Counted from the first letter of the stretch, positions 1 through 13,384 are shown. The stretch: DNA of 64,000 nucleotides from Siphonodentalium dalli (GCA_032622095.1 CP136061.1:118118754-118182753), one strand, 5' to 3'. Numbers and translations are program-made. The notes: generated from the letters alone by a model not told the origin.

Positions 1-1430
1 GTACAAATAACTTAAAGATCCGCAGTCTGGTTTAACAGCAAATAATTAAAGATACTCAATCCGATTCGATGGTCGCCATATCATCATATTCCAACAACAA
101 CAAAATATTTTGAAATGCCGCTTCAGTTATCAGAATCGATTAATTGCCCAAAAATAATGCTAACCACAGTCAACTATAGTATAAAATTGCACAAAACCTG
201 TTATTTATCAACACTTTGTTCAACGAAATTTTACCGGTTTGTCAAATATCTGACACAAAAAACCACTTGATTTTAGAGTTATCCATCTTCACCCGCAATT
301 TTGTCCGAGACCGTCTTCTCGTCGACTTTTACTGGGCCACAGAAAAAAATTAGTGGTGGTGAAAAATAATAGATTCCAAAAATCGATATCGGATCACTCT
401 GAGCTTTGATTCGAGTCGAATAAAATATTTTTTACCCCTAAAGCCGAGAAAATAGTAATTTGCGAGAGTTAATTCGGATTATGCATTCTTTAAAGATCCA
501 CAGTCTGATTTTTGATACCCAAATAATTCAAAATTTTACCTCAGCCAATGTTCCGCATACCAGATAAAAGAGGGTGAAAAATGCTTGAAATCATTCGTAT
601 CTCACAGGCATCGCGAAAATCCACCAAATTCTCCATAAGTAATACGCCGAAAACAACAATAAAAGCTAATTTTGTTTAGAACGCTCTTACATTTGGGCGA
701 CAGAAGCGTAAACGCTCTTTATAATAGACGATCGTTGGAATTTTTGCTAGGCTGACAACAGTTAAAAACGTGTTAAAACTTCATTTTTTTAAAGTCGATA
801 TCTGGCCACCAAACCACCATATTAAGGGACTCACGGGTCCGATCTAATTTGCCCTTGTATAACAAAAAACGTACGGATGGTGGTTTTGCGGTGGCAGAGC
901 ATCTTTAAAATCAGGAACGTTATTTACATAAGGATATCGTATTAGGTTGCTATAAAACACTTCAAAATTCCAGGATTCGACCCACCACAACGGCCCCAAT
1001 TGAAAATATTTCCATCTTATATTATATATGCTTTTACTCGGGGGAATCCAGTTGCATATCATGTTTGGTTCGTTGATTATATCACCGTTCCTTTCAATTT
1101 TATGCGCTACCAGCGTAAACCTGTTTAATATGATAGGCCCTAATAAAATCTTAGATCTGATCTTTATAGCTTGAGATTGGACCTCCGACTGCTTGCATCG
1201 CGAACATTGTTAACCTTTTTAAAGAGTACAATAGCGTTTTTTTAAGATCTTTCCCCCCCCCGAAGAAGTTATTTTAAAGAGCGTTTACCCTCGAATTAGT
1301 GATTTTAAAGAGCGTTTTTTTAAATAGCGTTTCATTCGTTAGTTTTAACTTATCGCATATATTCGCCCCAAATTGTACCTGCATACGTAAAACTTTCGTT
1401 CTTTAATGAATTTCCACATCACTTATATAC
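1..1430. other. AT-rich stretch without recognisable gene
   Basis: No splice-bounded coding segment or clear repeat. AAAGAGCGTTT-like motifs recur (about 700, 1275, 1305), similar to motifs inside the P5 MITEs, and a C-run lies at about 1252. Confidence 0.5.
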
Positions 1431-3365
1431 ATATACTGATATACATTGGGGTTGTATATTATTGATTTGGAGGGATGTTCAGGAAAAATACGCAGACGAC
1501 AGACAGACGAAGAGATAATACAATTGAAAACGAATTCTTATTCATTGACGGGAAAATGTTCTGATAATAGACACCTTTCGCATAATGGACGACGACAGAT
1601 AATTATAACGAATAGGGACTACATATACGTCACTATAATTTGTGTTCTTTCTATTCGTTGTCGTTTTCCCTATCCGCGGTTGCGATTACGGTTTTGGATT
1701 ATCAACAGAACTCACAAACACATCATATATAGTAATAAGTTCGCGATCATTTCTCAGCTCCTCAATGTGGGAGATGACTCTGAGATTATGTCCTTAATTA
1801 AATTGTGTCGCCATGATTGTGGCCTTAATATTTATCTATTAGTGCACGACAATCATGGCATTCGTCGTCGTGAAACACGAGAATCTTGCGAAACACAAAG
1901 CGCTAAGCTATGACTCGATAACAGCATTATGAGTACCAAATAATCACGGCACATAGAACCATAACCCCCTTACTGTCTATCAAACGAACTCGTATAGTCG
2001 TCAATTCTGCGAAAAGGATTTAGGACCGTCCGAAAAAGAAAATAATTCGACTACAAATAGCTATTCGTAATAATTATCTATTGCCATTCGTTATGGACAC
2101 CTTTAGCACACTAAACTAAACTGATAAATAATTACGAATAGGGTACTACGGCTCTTGAATTTGTGTTATTTTTTATCAGTTGTCGTTTTTTCAATATCGT
2201 AGTTACGATTATGGTTTCCAGAAGCCAATTACGCGAGCTTTGCAAGCAATCATCGAACCTACCACTGTCTATGACTTGATAACAACATAACTAAGAACAA
2301 AAATAAGTGATAAGAAGTTTGAACGGCCGGCACTACATGTACATGTATGGTTTCTCACAAACTGACTCACGCAGTCATTTCTGCGAAATGGTTTTGGACT
2401 GTCCGAATATTTTACGACTACTGTTAGCTATTCGTAATTCTTATCAGTAGTCGTCCATTGTGCGACTACTATTAACTATTCGTAATTATTATCAGTAGTC
2501 GTTCATTGTGCGACTACTATTATCTATTAGTAATTATTATCAGTAGTCGTTCATTGTGCGACTACTATTAATATCTATTCGCATTTAGTATCAGTAGTCG
2601 TTCATTGTGCGCCTACTATTATCTAATTTATCTATTCGCTATTTGTATCAGTAGTCGTTCATTGTGCGACTACTATTATTTATTCGTAATTAGTATCAGT
2701 AGTCGTTCATTGTGCGACTACTATTAATATCTATTTGCAATTATTATCAGTAATCGTTCATTGGGCGCCTACTATTATCTATTCGCAATTATTATCAGTA
2801 GTCCTTCATTGTGCGACTACTATATAATACTAATATCTATTCGCAATTGTTATCAGTAGTCCTTCATTGTGCGACTACTATAATACTAATATATATTCGC
2901 AATTATTATCAGTAGTCGTTCGTTGTGCGACTACTATTATCTATTCGCAATTATTATCAGTAGTATTTCATTGTGCGACTACTATAATACTAATATCTAT
3001 TCGCAATTGTTATCAGTAGTCCTTCATTGTGCGACTACTATAATACTAATATATATTCGCAATTATTATCAGTAGTCGTTCATTGTATTACTACTATTAT
3101 CTACTCGTAATTATTATCAGTAGTCGTTCATTGTGCGCCTACTATTATCTATTCGCAATTATTATCATTAGTCGTTCATTGTGTGACTACTATTAGCTAT
3201 TCGTAATTCTTATCTGTGGTCGTTGATTGTGTGACTACACTATTAGCTATTCGTAAGTCTTATCAATAATAGTTCATTGTGCGAAAGGTGCTAATTGTGT
3301 TCAACAAACGGCCGTCGTGTGATATCAATTTTAAAACGAACTGATAGAACATTCAGAAACAAAGA
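1431..3365. mobile_element. P7-related arms enclosing a tandem array
   Basis: 1431-1580 resembles the right half of family P7 (the GGATGTTCAGG, CAGACGACAGACAGA and AATGTTCTGATAATA motifs), and 3295-3360 resembles its other arm (GTTCAACAAACGGCCGTCGTG, GAACATTCAG). Just inside, CACCTTTCGCATAATGGAC (about 1571) and its complement GTTCATTGTGCGAAAGGTG (about 3272) form inverted borders. Between them lie two ~490-bp direct duplicates (about 1600-2085 and 2100-2460) and the minisatellite. Confidence 0.55.
2400..3290. repeat. ~50-60-bp minisatellite whose unit is a hairpin
   Basis: About 16 units of the form CAGTAGTCGTTCATTGTGCG followed by ACTACTATTATCTATTCGCAATTATTAT. Each unit contains AGTAGTCG and its complement CGACTACT around a 9-base loop. 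Units vary by short insertions such as TAATACTAATAT. Confidence 0.9.
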
Positions 3366-3449
3366 CACATCAAACTTGCTTATAACCTACACATAGTGTC
3401 ACGGAACATTGTTTCCACAAGCATGTTAATTGCACTCATAATTGTTTCC

Positions 3450-3700
3450 TAGTAGGCATTTAATGAACCAAATGGGGAACCCAAATGAACTGTTTGGTTC
3501 CATGTCCTGGTTCTATACGGGGGTACCAGATAGAGAACCAAAGCACATTGGTTCTACCATCAGGACTCAAATTAGAAACAGATTTGGTTCCATGATGTGG
3601 AACCAGCATGTCTGTTTTATACTTTATATAGTTCTAAAAAATTGGGTAATCGAACCAGTTTTGGTTCCCCGGGGAACCAAATTTTCTCTGTGTGTATTTC
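3450..3700. repeat. GGAACC/GGTTCC-rich repeat fragment
   Basis: Multiple copies of TTGGTTCC and GGAACCAAA in both orientations over 250 bp, ending in the palindrome GGTTCCCCGGGGAACC. Probably a degraded transposon. It is related in style, but not in exact sequence, to the GGTTCT element at 37297-38491. Confidence 0.5.
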
Positions 3701-4467
3701 CAATATATAATCTCTGTACATGTAATTTACAATGTATTCACCCCCTGCCTGTGGGATTGAAATGTAAATATTGTTTAAACCAATATTGCCATTTGACAGT
3801 TATCTCCCCCATTCCATTCCGTTGCGGCCTGCATCTGTTCCGGAGTCATCTGATAATAACCCGATACACCTAACGTTTTCTTAACAGCATGCATCCAAAC
3901 ATGTAATCTGTGATGTTTCATTTATCGTTTCGGATATGTATTCAAACCAAACTATTGAAAGGAGAAAATGGTTCACCATGGTAACTTAAATCACGTGGAG
4001 AATGATAACTTCATATCTTCATATGCTATAACACATTACTTAGATAACGGTATACATGGTGCATAAGTCAATCGCGGTGGTGGTCTTAATTCTATCACGG
4101 CTTTGAGATATGTGAACATGTGTAGATGATGTGCTAACACGAACATGAATGTACATGAGCCGGCCGCTGTCCGGGCAAGTTGATATAAGTTACGAATAGC
4201 GCTTGAACATGTAGTCGTCCATCGACATGTGAAAATGAACAATGTTCCCCATGTCTCATATCCTGTAAATACAAATATTTTGTTTTCAATGCCCAAATAC
4301 CTCAACACAGTCATTTCCAATACATCTTATAGAGCAATTTCTTTACAACCTTATTTTATACTGAAGAAAAAAAATTGGCATTTTCAAATTGAAAACGATG
4401 TTGAAATTATTCCAATATTTTTATTTTTCGACATTTTTTTTAGTGTACATGGAATTTTTGCGACATC

Positions 4468-4733
4468 TTAACCCTTCCATGACTGGAGCTTCCTGAAATA
4501 TTGCGAAAACCCTGTGTCAATGCATTCTCTTATTTATGCGAGTCTCCCATATGGAGCATCGCGTATAAAAGATAATGCCTTGGCCTATATAACAATAGTT
4601 ACCTTGATATTATAAGCCAGAGCATTCTCTTCAGTATATATGCACGACTCTCTATATGGGAGACTCACATACATGTATATAAGAGAAATCACTGACACAG
4701 GATATTTAATGCTGCACCAGCGCAAATCCCATA
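4468..4733. mobile_element. P2 MITE copy
   Basis: Starts TTAACCCTTCCATGACTGGA; contains two palindromes of the CAATGCATTCTCTTATATATGC type and ends near a GCTGCACCAGCGCA motif shared with the other P2 copies. Confidence 0.75.
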
Positions 4734-5940
4734 ATATACTGTAGTGACCCTTGCAGCGTGAATGTATATCTTGTCATATATGTATTACTTTTTGAGAATG
4801 GTTGGTGTCAGTTCTCCAGTTAGAAATCTTATAGTTGAGATTGGTCGGAAAATTCTGACCCGGACAATGGGTTCCAAAGTTTGATATCTGATTTATTCCG
4901 GAATGCAATAGGAAGTTGAAAATTCGATTTTGAACGCCCCTGAACTCTGGAACCACCCCTCTTCGTGTGCATGATCAATGCGATGATCGATGCAGACCGG
5001 CATGGTCAACAGTGATATAGCAATGGGTTACGAGACACAAGTGTATCCACTTTTTAGCTAGTAATTTTCTGTAAATGCGACAGCAGCAGCCCTGTCAGAT
5101 AAAAAACCCTGTTAATTATATAAAGGAGGCTCACGTTATTTTGGGAGGAGGGGTGGTATATACCCCTGTATATACACAACCTTGTAGATGTAGATAAATA
5201 GACGCTATACTAGTAATGTCTAGTATGAATACTTTATTGATATACTCTGGAAAAAAAACTTGCTGAATGCATAAACAATCAGCATGTTTTTTTAATTTTG
5301 CCACGCAAAAGTGTGACAAACGCTCTTTATTTTTACCACCTCTTGAAGACAACAACAACGAACGCTCATTAATTATTGTTCCACGCAAGCGAAAATGGTT
5401 CTTAATTTATCTTTAGGTCTAAAAACAAACGTAGTAATTTAGGTATCCTATATCTCTGTTCACGTTCTGGTGACAAAAACTGTTCAAAAACATTTGATAT
5501 ACTATCAAAACACGGGTTTATACTTATCAAAGAAATATATCAAGTGCCCGTAGTCAAGTTTATATGCACATGTGTGATATTAAACGCACGCCCCTTTATT
5601 GACACCTTATGATGACTCGACTAACAATTAACGCTCTTCACTATTGGTCCATACGAGATTTCTGGGTTAAAAATGGATTTGTACCAGGTTATATGATCTT
5701 ATATTCAAAGCTGATCCCCCGGGGCCACAGGTGTTTCGTATATCGTGGCGGAATATATTTTCATGACACAGATCATGAACAGAATTGTTTGATACAAACA
5801 GACCATAATCGAAATGGCTGTTTGTGTCGTTTTGCAAACATCAGCGCATCAATTGTGAAAACGTGTTTAAATTGGCCCTATATTATGTATATGTACGGTC
5901 TTGAATAATTCACACATAACTGTTTTTTATTTCTCATGTC
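4734..5940. other. No recognisable gene or repeat
   Basis: AT-rich DNA. Open frames here show no conserved motif and no consistent splice-site context. Confidence 0.4.
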
Positions 5941-6250
5941 GCTCGGACCACAGACCCCTGGGGAAAACAACTAAATAAGTTTAGTAAGTTTCCCCAGGGG
6001 CCTGCGGCTCGGACAGCATCGGTTCACCCCACTGGTCAGCAACTTAGCCATATTCACCAGGACACATAATTATATACATCAACAGGAGCCTGTAAGTTTA
6101 GCAACTTTGCCCAAAAATGATAAACAAGTCCCCAAAGATATTTATTTTGCCCAGCCAAAAAATATCTTTGGAGAGTTTTTTTATTATCGTTTTTGGGCAG
6201 TTGTTGATCACAAGTTCCAAGCTCCTGTGATACATCATAGAAAATTGGCA
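5941..6250. repeat. Two inverted-repeat hairpins
   Basis: About 5946-6010: CAGACCCCTGGGGAAA pairs with TTTCCCCAGGGGCCTG around a short loop. About 6083-6230: an imperfect palindrome with arms containing AGGAGCCTGTAAGTT and AACTTCCAAGCTCCT-like sequence and an inner pair around CCCAAAGATATTT/AAATATCTTTGG. Confidence 0.65.
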
Positions 6251-6307
6251 GGACCACTTAATCATGGGTGTAATAATGCATATCGCTCTTGTCACGTTCT
6301 GGTGTAA

Positions 6308-6797
6308 ATGCCACGAATCTCTACTTTGGTTAACGCCCGTAGAGATCATACTCTGCCAGTACAAAACCTGGGAACTTTTTGAAGTTTTGACAGGGAACCT
6401 TATAAAGTCGGAATAATAACGAGGGGAATATATTTCTCAATGTGTTCCACAATAGTGTACTTCACTATATGTGAAGGTCCCAACTCGAAATTGCATGCTT
6501 TTCTGTGACTTTTGAGGGCCGATATCGCAATAAACATGGAATTTATTACCCAGGAGAAAGTCCATAATTGTAAGGGACACAAAAATCACTAACAAAGTCA
6601 CTTAAATCGCGAAACTTAGGACCCTCACCTAGAGTGAAATACATTATTAGGGAACATATAATAACTGAGAAATATCCCCCCCCCGCGGTATTTTTTTGAC
6701 TTTATAAGGTTCCCGTCAAAACTTCAACAAGTTCAAAGGTTTTGTACTGTGGAATATGATCTCTACGGGCGTTAGTCAGAGTAGCGATTCATGGCAT
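6308..6797. mobile_element. P6 MITE, full-length copy
   Basis: About 490 bp with terminal inverted repeats of over 90 bp: ATGCCACGAATCTCTACT and AACGCCCGTAGAGATCATA at the left, complements at the right (TATGATCTCTACGGGCGTT). The stem also includes the GTTTTGACAGGGAACCTTAT block. Partial copies lie at 36670-36832 and 55679-56082. Confidence 0.8.
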
Positions 6798-7135
6798 GAT
6801 CTACTTCTGGTAGCCATAAATATCTGACTATATAATATGTACTAATTAATACACGGGGGTCATATACAACGAACTATATAACATACGTACCAAAATTACA
6901 GCACTTTACCAGCTAAACCAGGCTGAACAGGCACATTATCAACTTTCCACACACACACATGTGAGATTAACGCTCTTTACTGTTACCATATTAGGAATTG
7001 GCAACCAAGGGACGCTCTTTATTGTTGCATCCGCGAATGATTCTCAGTTTAAACGTTGAGATTTAGATAATGCAATGGATCTCTACTCTAAGCACATAGC
7101 TATGTCCGTACCTGTATAGAGTATGGATGCACAGT

Positions 7136-7637
7136 TAAAGGCACATGAGGCCTTAGTTGTCGAAAATATTCATATTTGTTCCAATCACCGTAAACAGAAA
7201 AACATTAAAATGCATACAGTTTCGTTCATATATACCATGACTATCACGTAAACAGCATGTTATCATAAAGACCTACTATATTTTACCTGAGCAAGAGCCT
7301 GATTGTGTTACAGAAGACAGCACAATGCTACTGGCTAATCACACAAAAATGGCATAAACGCTCTTTATTTGTTCCATATAAGGAATTCACCAACAAAGAA
7401 CGCTCTTTATGTTTACCATCATAATATAAACAAACACCAGAAAAGTAACTTTTTATGCTTTTGTTTACATAACAATGGTCAAACAAATGACAATAACATA
7501 CTGTTTATGCGATATTTCTTATTTGTATACGGACAAATTATGTCTACATTTTGATGTTCTTTCTGTTTGTGGCGGTTTTTGACGGGTGGAAATATGTTTT
7601 ACAGGATACCCACCGCCAAGGCCAACCGTACCTTTAA
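7136..7637. mobile_element. P5 MITE copy
   Basis: Begins TAAAGGCAC and ends CCGTACCTTTAA. It contains AACGCTCTTTAT motifs, GGCGGTTTTTGACGG and TACCCACCGCCAAGGCC. Homologous over its length to 17001-17628 and, inverted, to 53538-54050. Confidence 0.75.
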
Positions 7638-7924
7638 ACTATGTCCAGGCTGATGTGCGCATTTCGATGTCACATAATTATGTTTCATTATCTTGGCGGA
7701 ATATAACTTTTGTCCATATTTTTGACACAGTTTGTAACTATAACTGTACATATTCATGACTTGGAAAAGAAATACGCTGGGTGCTCAAACACATTGATCG
7801 GCCAGCAATGTTGCAAGATCCTTCCATGTCTCTAGTTGAACCATATAAAACTCCCAACTCCGGGTTAGAATTTGCCGATTAACACCTCAATATTTTCACT
7901 CATGTAATATTTCAATAGTAGGCA

Positions 7925-9005
7925 CCTACAAAACGCTTGTGTGCTATGGGCTGGCGTCCGTCGCCCGTCCGTGCGTCCGTCAAAAATGTCCTTTGACACA
8001 CCTACTAGCCACAGGCCACGCCCATAATATAATCGTCACCAAACTTCATGTGGATATGCGCGTGACATCCAGATGGGAGCATACCACTTTTTTCCGAATT
8101 CTGTTAAAACATTTCACGTTGGAATCAATAGGCACACAATTCAACCCACACTTATTTGCGAAATGTTTTGAACATTTTAAGGGAAGTTTGGATCACCTCA
8201 AGATGGGTGCTATTGAATTTGTACGATTTTCGATGAAAAATATGGCCGCGAGGAGCCATCTTGGATTTAACTCTTTGCATGACTCAATCCTTTGGCACAC
8301 CATACAGGCCATATCCATCACCCGATCTTCATCTAGCTTCATAGAATCATCGGGTTGACCTCCCGATGGGAGCTATAATTTTTTCTGAATTTCGTTAAAA
8401 AACATGGCCGCCGGAAGCCATCGTGGATTTTACTCTTTGCATGACTAAATTATTTCTACAGGCAACACCCCTTGTCCAATTATCACAGAACTTCATTGGA
8501 TCTTCGGGGTGACATCGAGGTGGGAGCTGACCACTTTTCCCTAATTCTGTTAAAAACATGCCCGCCAGTGCCATCTTGGATTTCACATTTGAATCCAACG
8601 GTACACCACGCAGCCCACAATTTTTCGCGAAATGTTTTGTAAATTTACAGGCAAGTTTGGGATGACCTCTAGGTGGGAGCTCTCGAATTTGAAAGATTGT
8701 TCAATGAAAAACATGGCCGCTGGCAGCCATCTTGTATTTTACTCTTTGAATGACTAATTCCTTTGGCACACACCGCAGGCAACATACCTCATCCCGTCGT
8801 CATCAAACTTCATTTGAATCTTTGGGGTAACCTCGATATATAAGAGCTTTCAAATTTTACTGAATTTTGCTGAAAAACATAGCCACCGGCAGCCATTTTG
8901 GATATTACTCTTTGCCTAAATTCTTAGCAATTCATACAAGCCGTATCGCTCATCCGATCGTCACCTAACTTCATATGGATCCTCGTGGTGACCTCTAGTT
9001 TATGG
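7925..9005. repeat. ~160-bp tandem repeat, about six units
   Basis: The block AACATGGCCGCC-GGC-GCCATCTTGGATTTTACTCTTTG recurs about every 155-165 bp (near 8242, 8401, 8557, 8709, 8877). Each is followed by CTTTGGCACACC, CATCCGATCGTCACC, AACTTCATATGGATC and GGTGACCTCTAG blocks. Open frames across it are artefacts of the repeat. The same family recurs at 13548-14200, 52320-52620, 60440-60560 and 61190-61560. Confidence 0.85.
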
Positions 9006-9151
9006 TTTCAACCGAAGTTTTTAAAGCAGTGATACCTTTTCAATGGTTTTTACATGTCATTATTGGAGAGTCATTAATAATGAAAATAAGAACAAAATAA
9101 ATCTATTGTTTTCATATAATTATACTTGTTGATGATTGTATACGCACCGAG

Positions 9152-9429
9152 TTAACATTTTATATACTAAATACTCATTGACGAGTAGTTTACTCAGGAA
9201 ATGTTCAGGTAATAAGTTCAACAAACGACCATCACGGTCTTTTGTTGAGCTTATTATCTGAACATTTCCTATAGGTATGAATAATTCTGCTCTTGTATTA
9301 TCTGTTTTTTCTGTCTGTCGTCTGCTTTTATTACCTGAATACCCATCCATGTGAATAATAGACTGTTCCAATGTGTACGTTCATATCTGAATGGAAGAAT
9401 CCATTTGGTATATAGTTCTAAAGGGTTAA
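9152..9429. mobile_element. P7 MITE copy
   Basis: From TTAACATTTTATATACTAAA to a terminal TTCTAAAGGGTTAA. It contains GGAAATGTTCAGGTAATAAG and its inverted partner CTTATTATCTGAACATTTCC around a central hairpin, then CTGTCTGTCGTCTGCTTTTA. Confidence 0.75.
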
Positions 9430-9752
9430 GTGAATGGATGGTAAATTACATAGCGGATAACTATTTCCAGGACCCCCCCCCCCCAACTGTATTTTCCGGA
9501 TCCAAATACGTAACAGGCTTATACAATAGAGCATGCGATGGGGATCCGAATACACAACACAATTACGCAATAGAGTATGCGGTGGGCCTCCAGGGGCTGT
9601 CATCTGGGTGATATGAGTACAGCTTTAAATCAATAGTTTCTACGAGCTAAACTATATACTGCCCGAAATGCCTGCGCAATCAGCGCAACTGATCTGGCCG
9701 CGACCAATTACACGTGCCAAAAATATCGTATCTACATCAGGAATCAACCCGA

Positions 9753-10985
9753 TATTGTGTTTATATTCATTCCTATTTGACGTGAACAAGAAACCACTCG
9801 CATGCAAAGGCTGATGCTTTACACACCTCTGGCACGATCAGGAATATAAGTATTTACTATCGCACCATCTTCCAAATGCTGGAATTTCTCCAAGATATAT
9901 GTTGTGTGGGAGTCAAGTATGGGTGATGAACTTATATCAAACCAAGTTATCAAACCATGTCATTTACGATCCATGAACAGACGGATAGATGTTCCGAACT
10001 ATATTAAGTAATGCGGAGGGACAAAGCGCTGTCGATTCTAGGATTTCTGGGTGGGATCAAACTTATAAGTTCCTCCAAGCATTCTAACGGAGATACATAT
10101 AGGACCCTCGATGGACTTCAAATTTTCACTCACCACATACCTTTTACATTTTAAGTTCAGTATCAAAAATCATACTTCAATGCTAGTACGATTACTTATG
10201 GACCAATATTGTGTTATTCATTCCTATTTGACGTGAACAAGAACCGCTCACATGCAGAGGCTGATGCTTTACACACCTTTGCCACGATCAGGGATATAAG
10301 TAGATGTATTTACTATCGCACCATCTTCCAAAATGCTGCAATTTCTCCAAGATATATATGTGGCGTGGGAATCAATTATGGGTGATGAATTTATATCAAA
10401 CCAAGTTATAAAACCCTGTAATTTATACGACCCACGGACATAGGCGAAGAATGGCCAGATGTTCCGAACTAAAGCGGTGGGACAACCACGATGTAAATCT
10501 GCATGGATGCACTGTCGATTCTTGGATTTCGTGGTGGGAATAATCTTATTATTATGCGGATCATCGCATTTGGTTGCGCTTTTGGCATGGTGCTAGAACA
10601 GTTTCGAGCAAGGATACCTACAGTAATGCCCTAAATAATCGACTCCTTAACCACAGCATAATTATGGGTAATTTTTCAGGATTTAGTCGGAAATATGGCT
10701 TGTTGCCATTCATCGGAAAGCTCTCACCGAGAGCTTTCCGATGAATGGCAACAAGCCAAATTTCCGAATAAATCCTGAAAAATTACCCATAATTCTGCTG
10801 GTTAAGGAGTCGATTATTTAGAGCATTACCGTACTTACGTCCATTCATTCTAAGGGTGACACATGCAGAGGGCCCTCGCTACACTTCAATTTTTCATTCA
10901 CCACATATATTTTGCATTTTAAGTCCATACAGTATCAACAATCAGATTTCAATGCTATAGTAAGATTACTAATAGACCAGCACCG
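9753..10985. repeat. Direct tandem duplication, second copy interrupted by a P3 MITE
   Basis: 9753-10207 and 10208-10985 share long blocks in the same order: TTCATTCCTATTTGACGTGA, GGCTGATGCTTTACACACCT, TATCGCACCATCTTCCAAA, GGCCAGATGTTCCGAACTA-like, and ACTTCAATTTTTCATTCACC. The second copy carries an extra 211-bp MITE at 10621-10831. Confidence 0.8.
10621..10831. mobile_element. P3 MITE (Tc1/mariner-like), intact palindrome
   Basis: Near-perfect palindrome from CAGTAATGCCCTAAATAATC to its complement, centred on CTCTCACCGAGAG. Flanked by TA on both sides, the target duplication expected of Tc1/mariner elements. The insertion is visible because the flanking DNA is duplicated without it at 9753-10207. 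Confidence 0.85.
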
Positions 10986-11113
10986 ATGGAAGGATACGAA
11001 TATTCAGTGGGCATTTCCAACTCACTATAAACTGAGCGTCGGGGGCATACGATTGGCGTTGCACTTTATTTTAATGTCAAATTATGGGCTAAAAGAGCAT
11101 ATGATTTAGAGCA

Positions 11114-11480
11114 CGTCCAGACGACCACGATTCAATCGTAAGTGGAAAGTTTTCCGTCGTGGTTAGCAACCCGTAGTTGGACTGTGCATGCTCACGGCAA
11201 GATCGTAAGTAAAACATAAATATCAAGCAGTGTTTGAATTTAGATGCGAAATCGTAGCGTATCCTTGGTTACCTCCAATTGCGACGGAATCGCAGTCGTG
11301 CATGTATACGTAAAACTCGTAGCTGGAAAGATCGCAGGGTAGTCAATCACGCGGTTAACCATGGCTTACAAACAACCCACGATATCCTCATCTGCGACAT
11401 CGCAATCGTGTGAAGAAACTATCCACGATTCTGTCGGGCCCGATTCCTCCACTTGGGATTGAATCGTGGTCGTCTGAACG
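11114..11480. mobile_element. 367-bp MITE with CGTYCAGACGACCACGATTC ends
   Basis: Left end CGTCCAGACGACCACGATTC and right end GAATCGTGGTCGTCTGAACG are inverted repeats of over 20 bp. The interior contains several shorter CGATC/GATCG motifs. No coding capacity. Confidence 0.75.
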
Positions 11481-11546
11481 TTAACTTATATGAACAATTT
11501 TTGTGCCGATATACTGGTACATGTATATATCATGTCATGCTTTTCC

Positions 11547-12146
11547 CACCGACGGTTAACTTTAGGAAATGTAAAAAAAAAAACTAATGAACATTTCTGT
11601 CCAAATGGGGCATCGATGTGTTCGTAATATATGTGTCTATATGGCGCCACCATAAATTACAATGTCATAGTTATATACATGTACAAGAAATGACTTCATG
11701 TTTCAGTATATGTATATATTAATATGCCAGTATATAGTATTCGGTTCGAATATTCAAATATTCGTCGAATGCTGGGGGCTTCCGGATTTTCGAATACATG
11801 TATGCTCAGAACATTCGAATATTCGGCATAAAACTATTGCTATGGCTTTTGGGCGTAATTGTACCTCGGGTTCTTCCCCATTCACGACACTGGCGTGTAT
11901 ACAACCACGCATGCGTATTTTCGTCGCTTGGGCAATGTCTGTGATAAAAGTATTTAGGCCGGTTCGTCCGAACATAAAAGTAGCACAATGTATATGTAGA
12001 TTTCCGGCTAATGTCGATAAACGTGTCGTCGAATGTATAGAGCTACATGCAGTGTAGGAAGTAAATTATAATATTGAAACTTGACAAATTCCTGGTATTA
12101 TATGTTGTTTTACATTGGCGTTGATGTTGCATATCCGTCGGTGGGA
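11547..12146. mobile_element. ~600-bp element with TCCCACCGACGG ends
   Basis: TCCCACCGACGG at the left and CCGTCGGTGGGA at the right. The interior carries TTCGAATATTCG-type motifs. The 119-codon open frame inside (11698-12057) shows no recognisable protein features. Confidence 0.5.
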
Positions 12147-12147
12147 C

Positions 12148-13380
12148 AAACGGTCATATATATATATATCTTAGAAGTTCATATGGAATATAACTTTAGT
12201 TCATAATAAATCGGACATTTGGGATCATTTTACTCTCGACTAGCAGAACCATTAAGTCAAATGCAATGCCAATTCCCGACCATGTTCGGAAATATTGTGG
12301 CGCAACTACTAATCTGAAACGCAATGAAAAGGAAGTATGCGACCATGCATACCCGAGACGGAACTGAGATATCTCAACATATAGAGTGTCGCAAATATAA
12401 CCTTCACTCTGAACACTATATACATTTACTTCTTATGCTGTGTTGCAGCTTATGGCAAATTATTATGATGCAGTTATTGACATGTTTCTTTAAAAAACGA
12501 AGTATGTATATACTGCACGTTTTCGCATTTTTTTTACATTGCCCCAACCATTATAATGTTATTCAAATATTCACTCGTTGAGTTGGCCGAATATTCGAAT
12601 GTCAAAATTGGCCGAAAACCGAACACTATATATATACCAGTAACACGCGATCCCCGACCGTGCTAGGTATATTGCTGAGAATGCTGACTCTAAATAATGT
12701 TTGTTTGCGACTAGAGGGATGGTGGTTCACTGTGGGATCTGCACTTGAGAAGAACTATAGTTGAGATCATATCAGACTTCCATACAGATATCTGGCGGGT
12801 GTGTTCGATGCGATATCACGGGTGTCTCGGAACATGCGCCGGTACAGATCATCATGTATGAATCATTCCAGTTATGATGGATCACACCGGGGGTATTTAT
12901 AGAATTGGCCGGCTTCCTCAAATCGCACAGACCTCTTGGTGCGATGATAAGGTTTCGATTGAGATACGAAATAGTGTGTGACCATGGAAACCATACAATC
13001 AAGCTTGAAAACAAAATAAATCAAAACCAGTATGAGTAGATGATTCTCTAATCTTCATCATTCATGGTTGTCTGGAATTTTGAGTGGGAGGTTACTCAAG
13101 GTCAAGGCAGGATTTTAATCAATATATACACAACCAAGCAATTACACGTTTGGTGTGTGGCAGAAAACATCTCTTATCTATAAACGACGTGAGTCACTAA
13201 TCCGGAAGGTGGAAACCAAACCCAGAATACATATACCAACCACCAATGGCCAATGAAACATGAATTGTCCAAATGTTGGTGTTTTCAATATTACTAAAAG
13301 GTAATGGTTTATTACTAACACATAATTTGTGTAACATGGCAATTAGATAAATGACATGATTAAACTCCACTATACACACA
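12148..13380. other. No recognisable gene
   Basis: No conserved coding segment found. Another GAATATTCGAATG motif lies near 12590. Confidence 0.4.
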
Positions 13381-13384
13381 ACAA

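Noticed and set aside
2400-3290. CRISPR-like pattern of regularly spaced hairpin repeats
   Set aside because: Spacers are themselves repeated and variable only by small indels, no cas genes, and the context is animal genomic DNA.
7939-8358. 139-codon frame
   Set aside because: Lies wholly in the ~160-bp tandem repeat and repeats its own peptide pattern.
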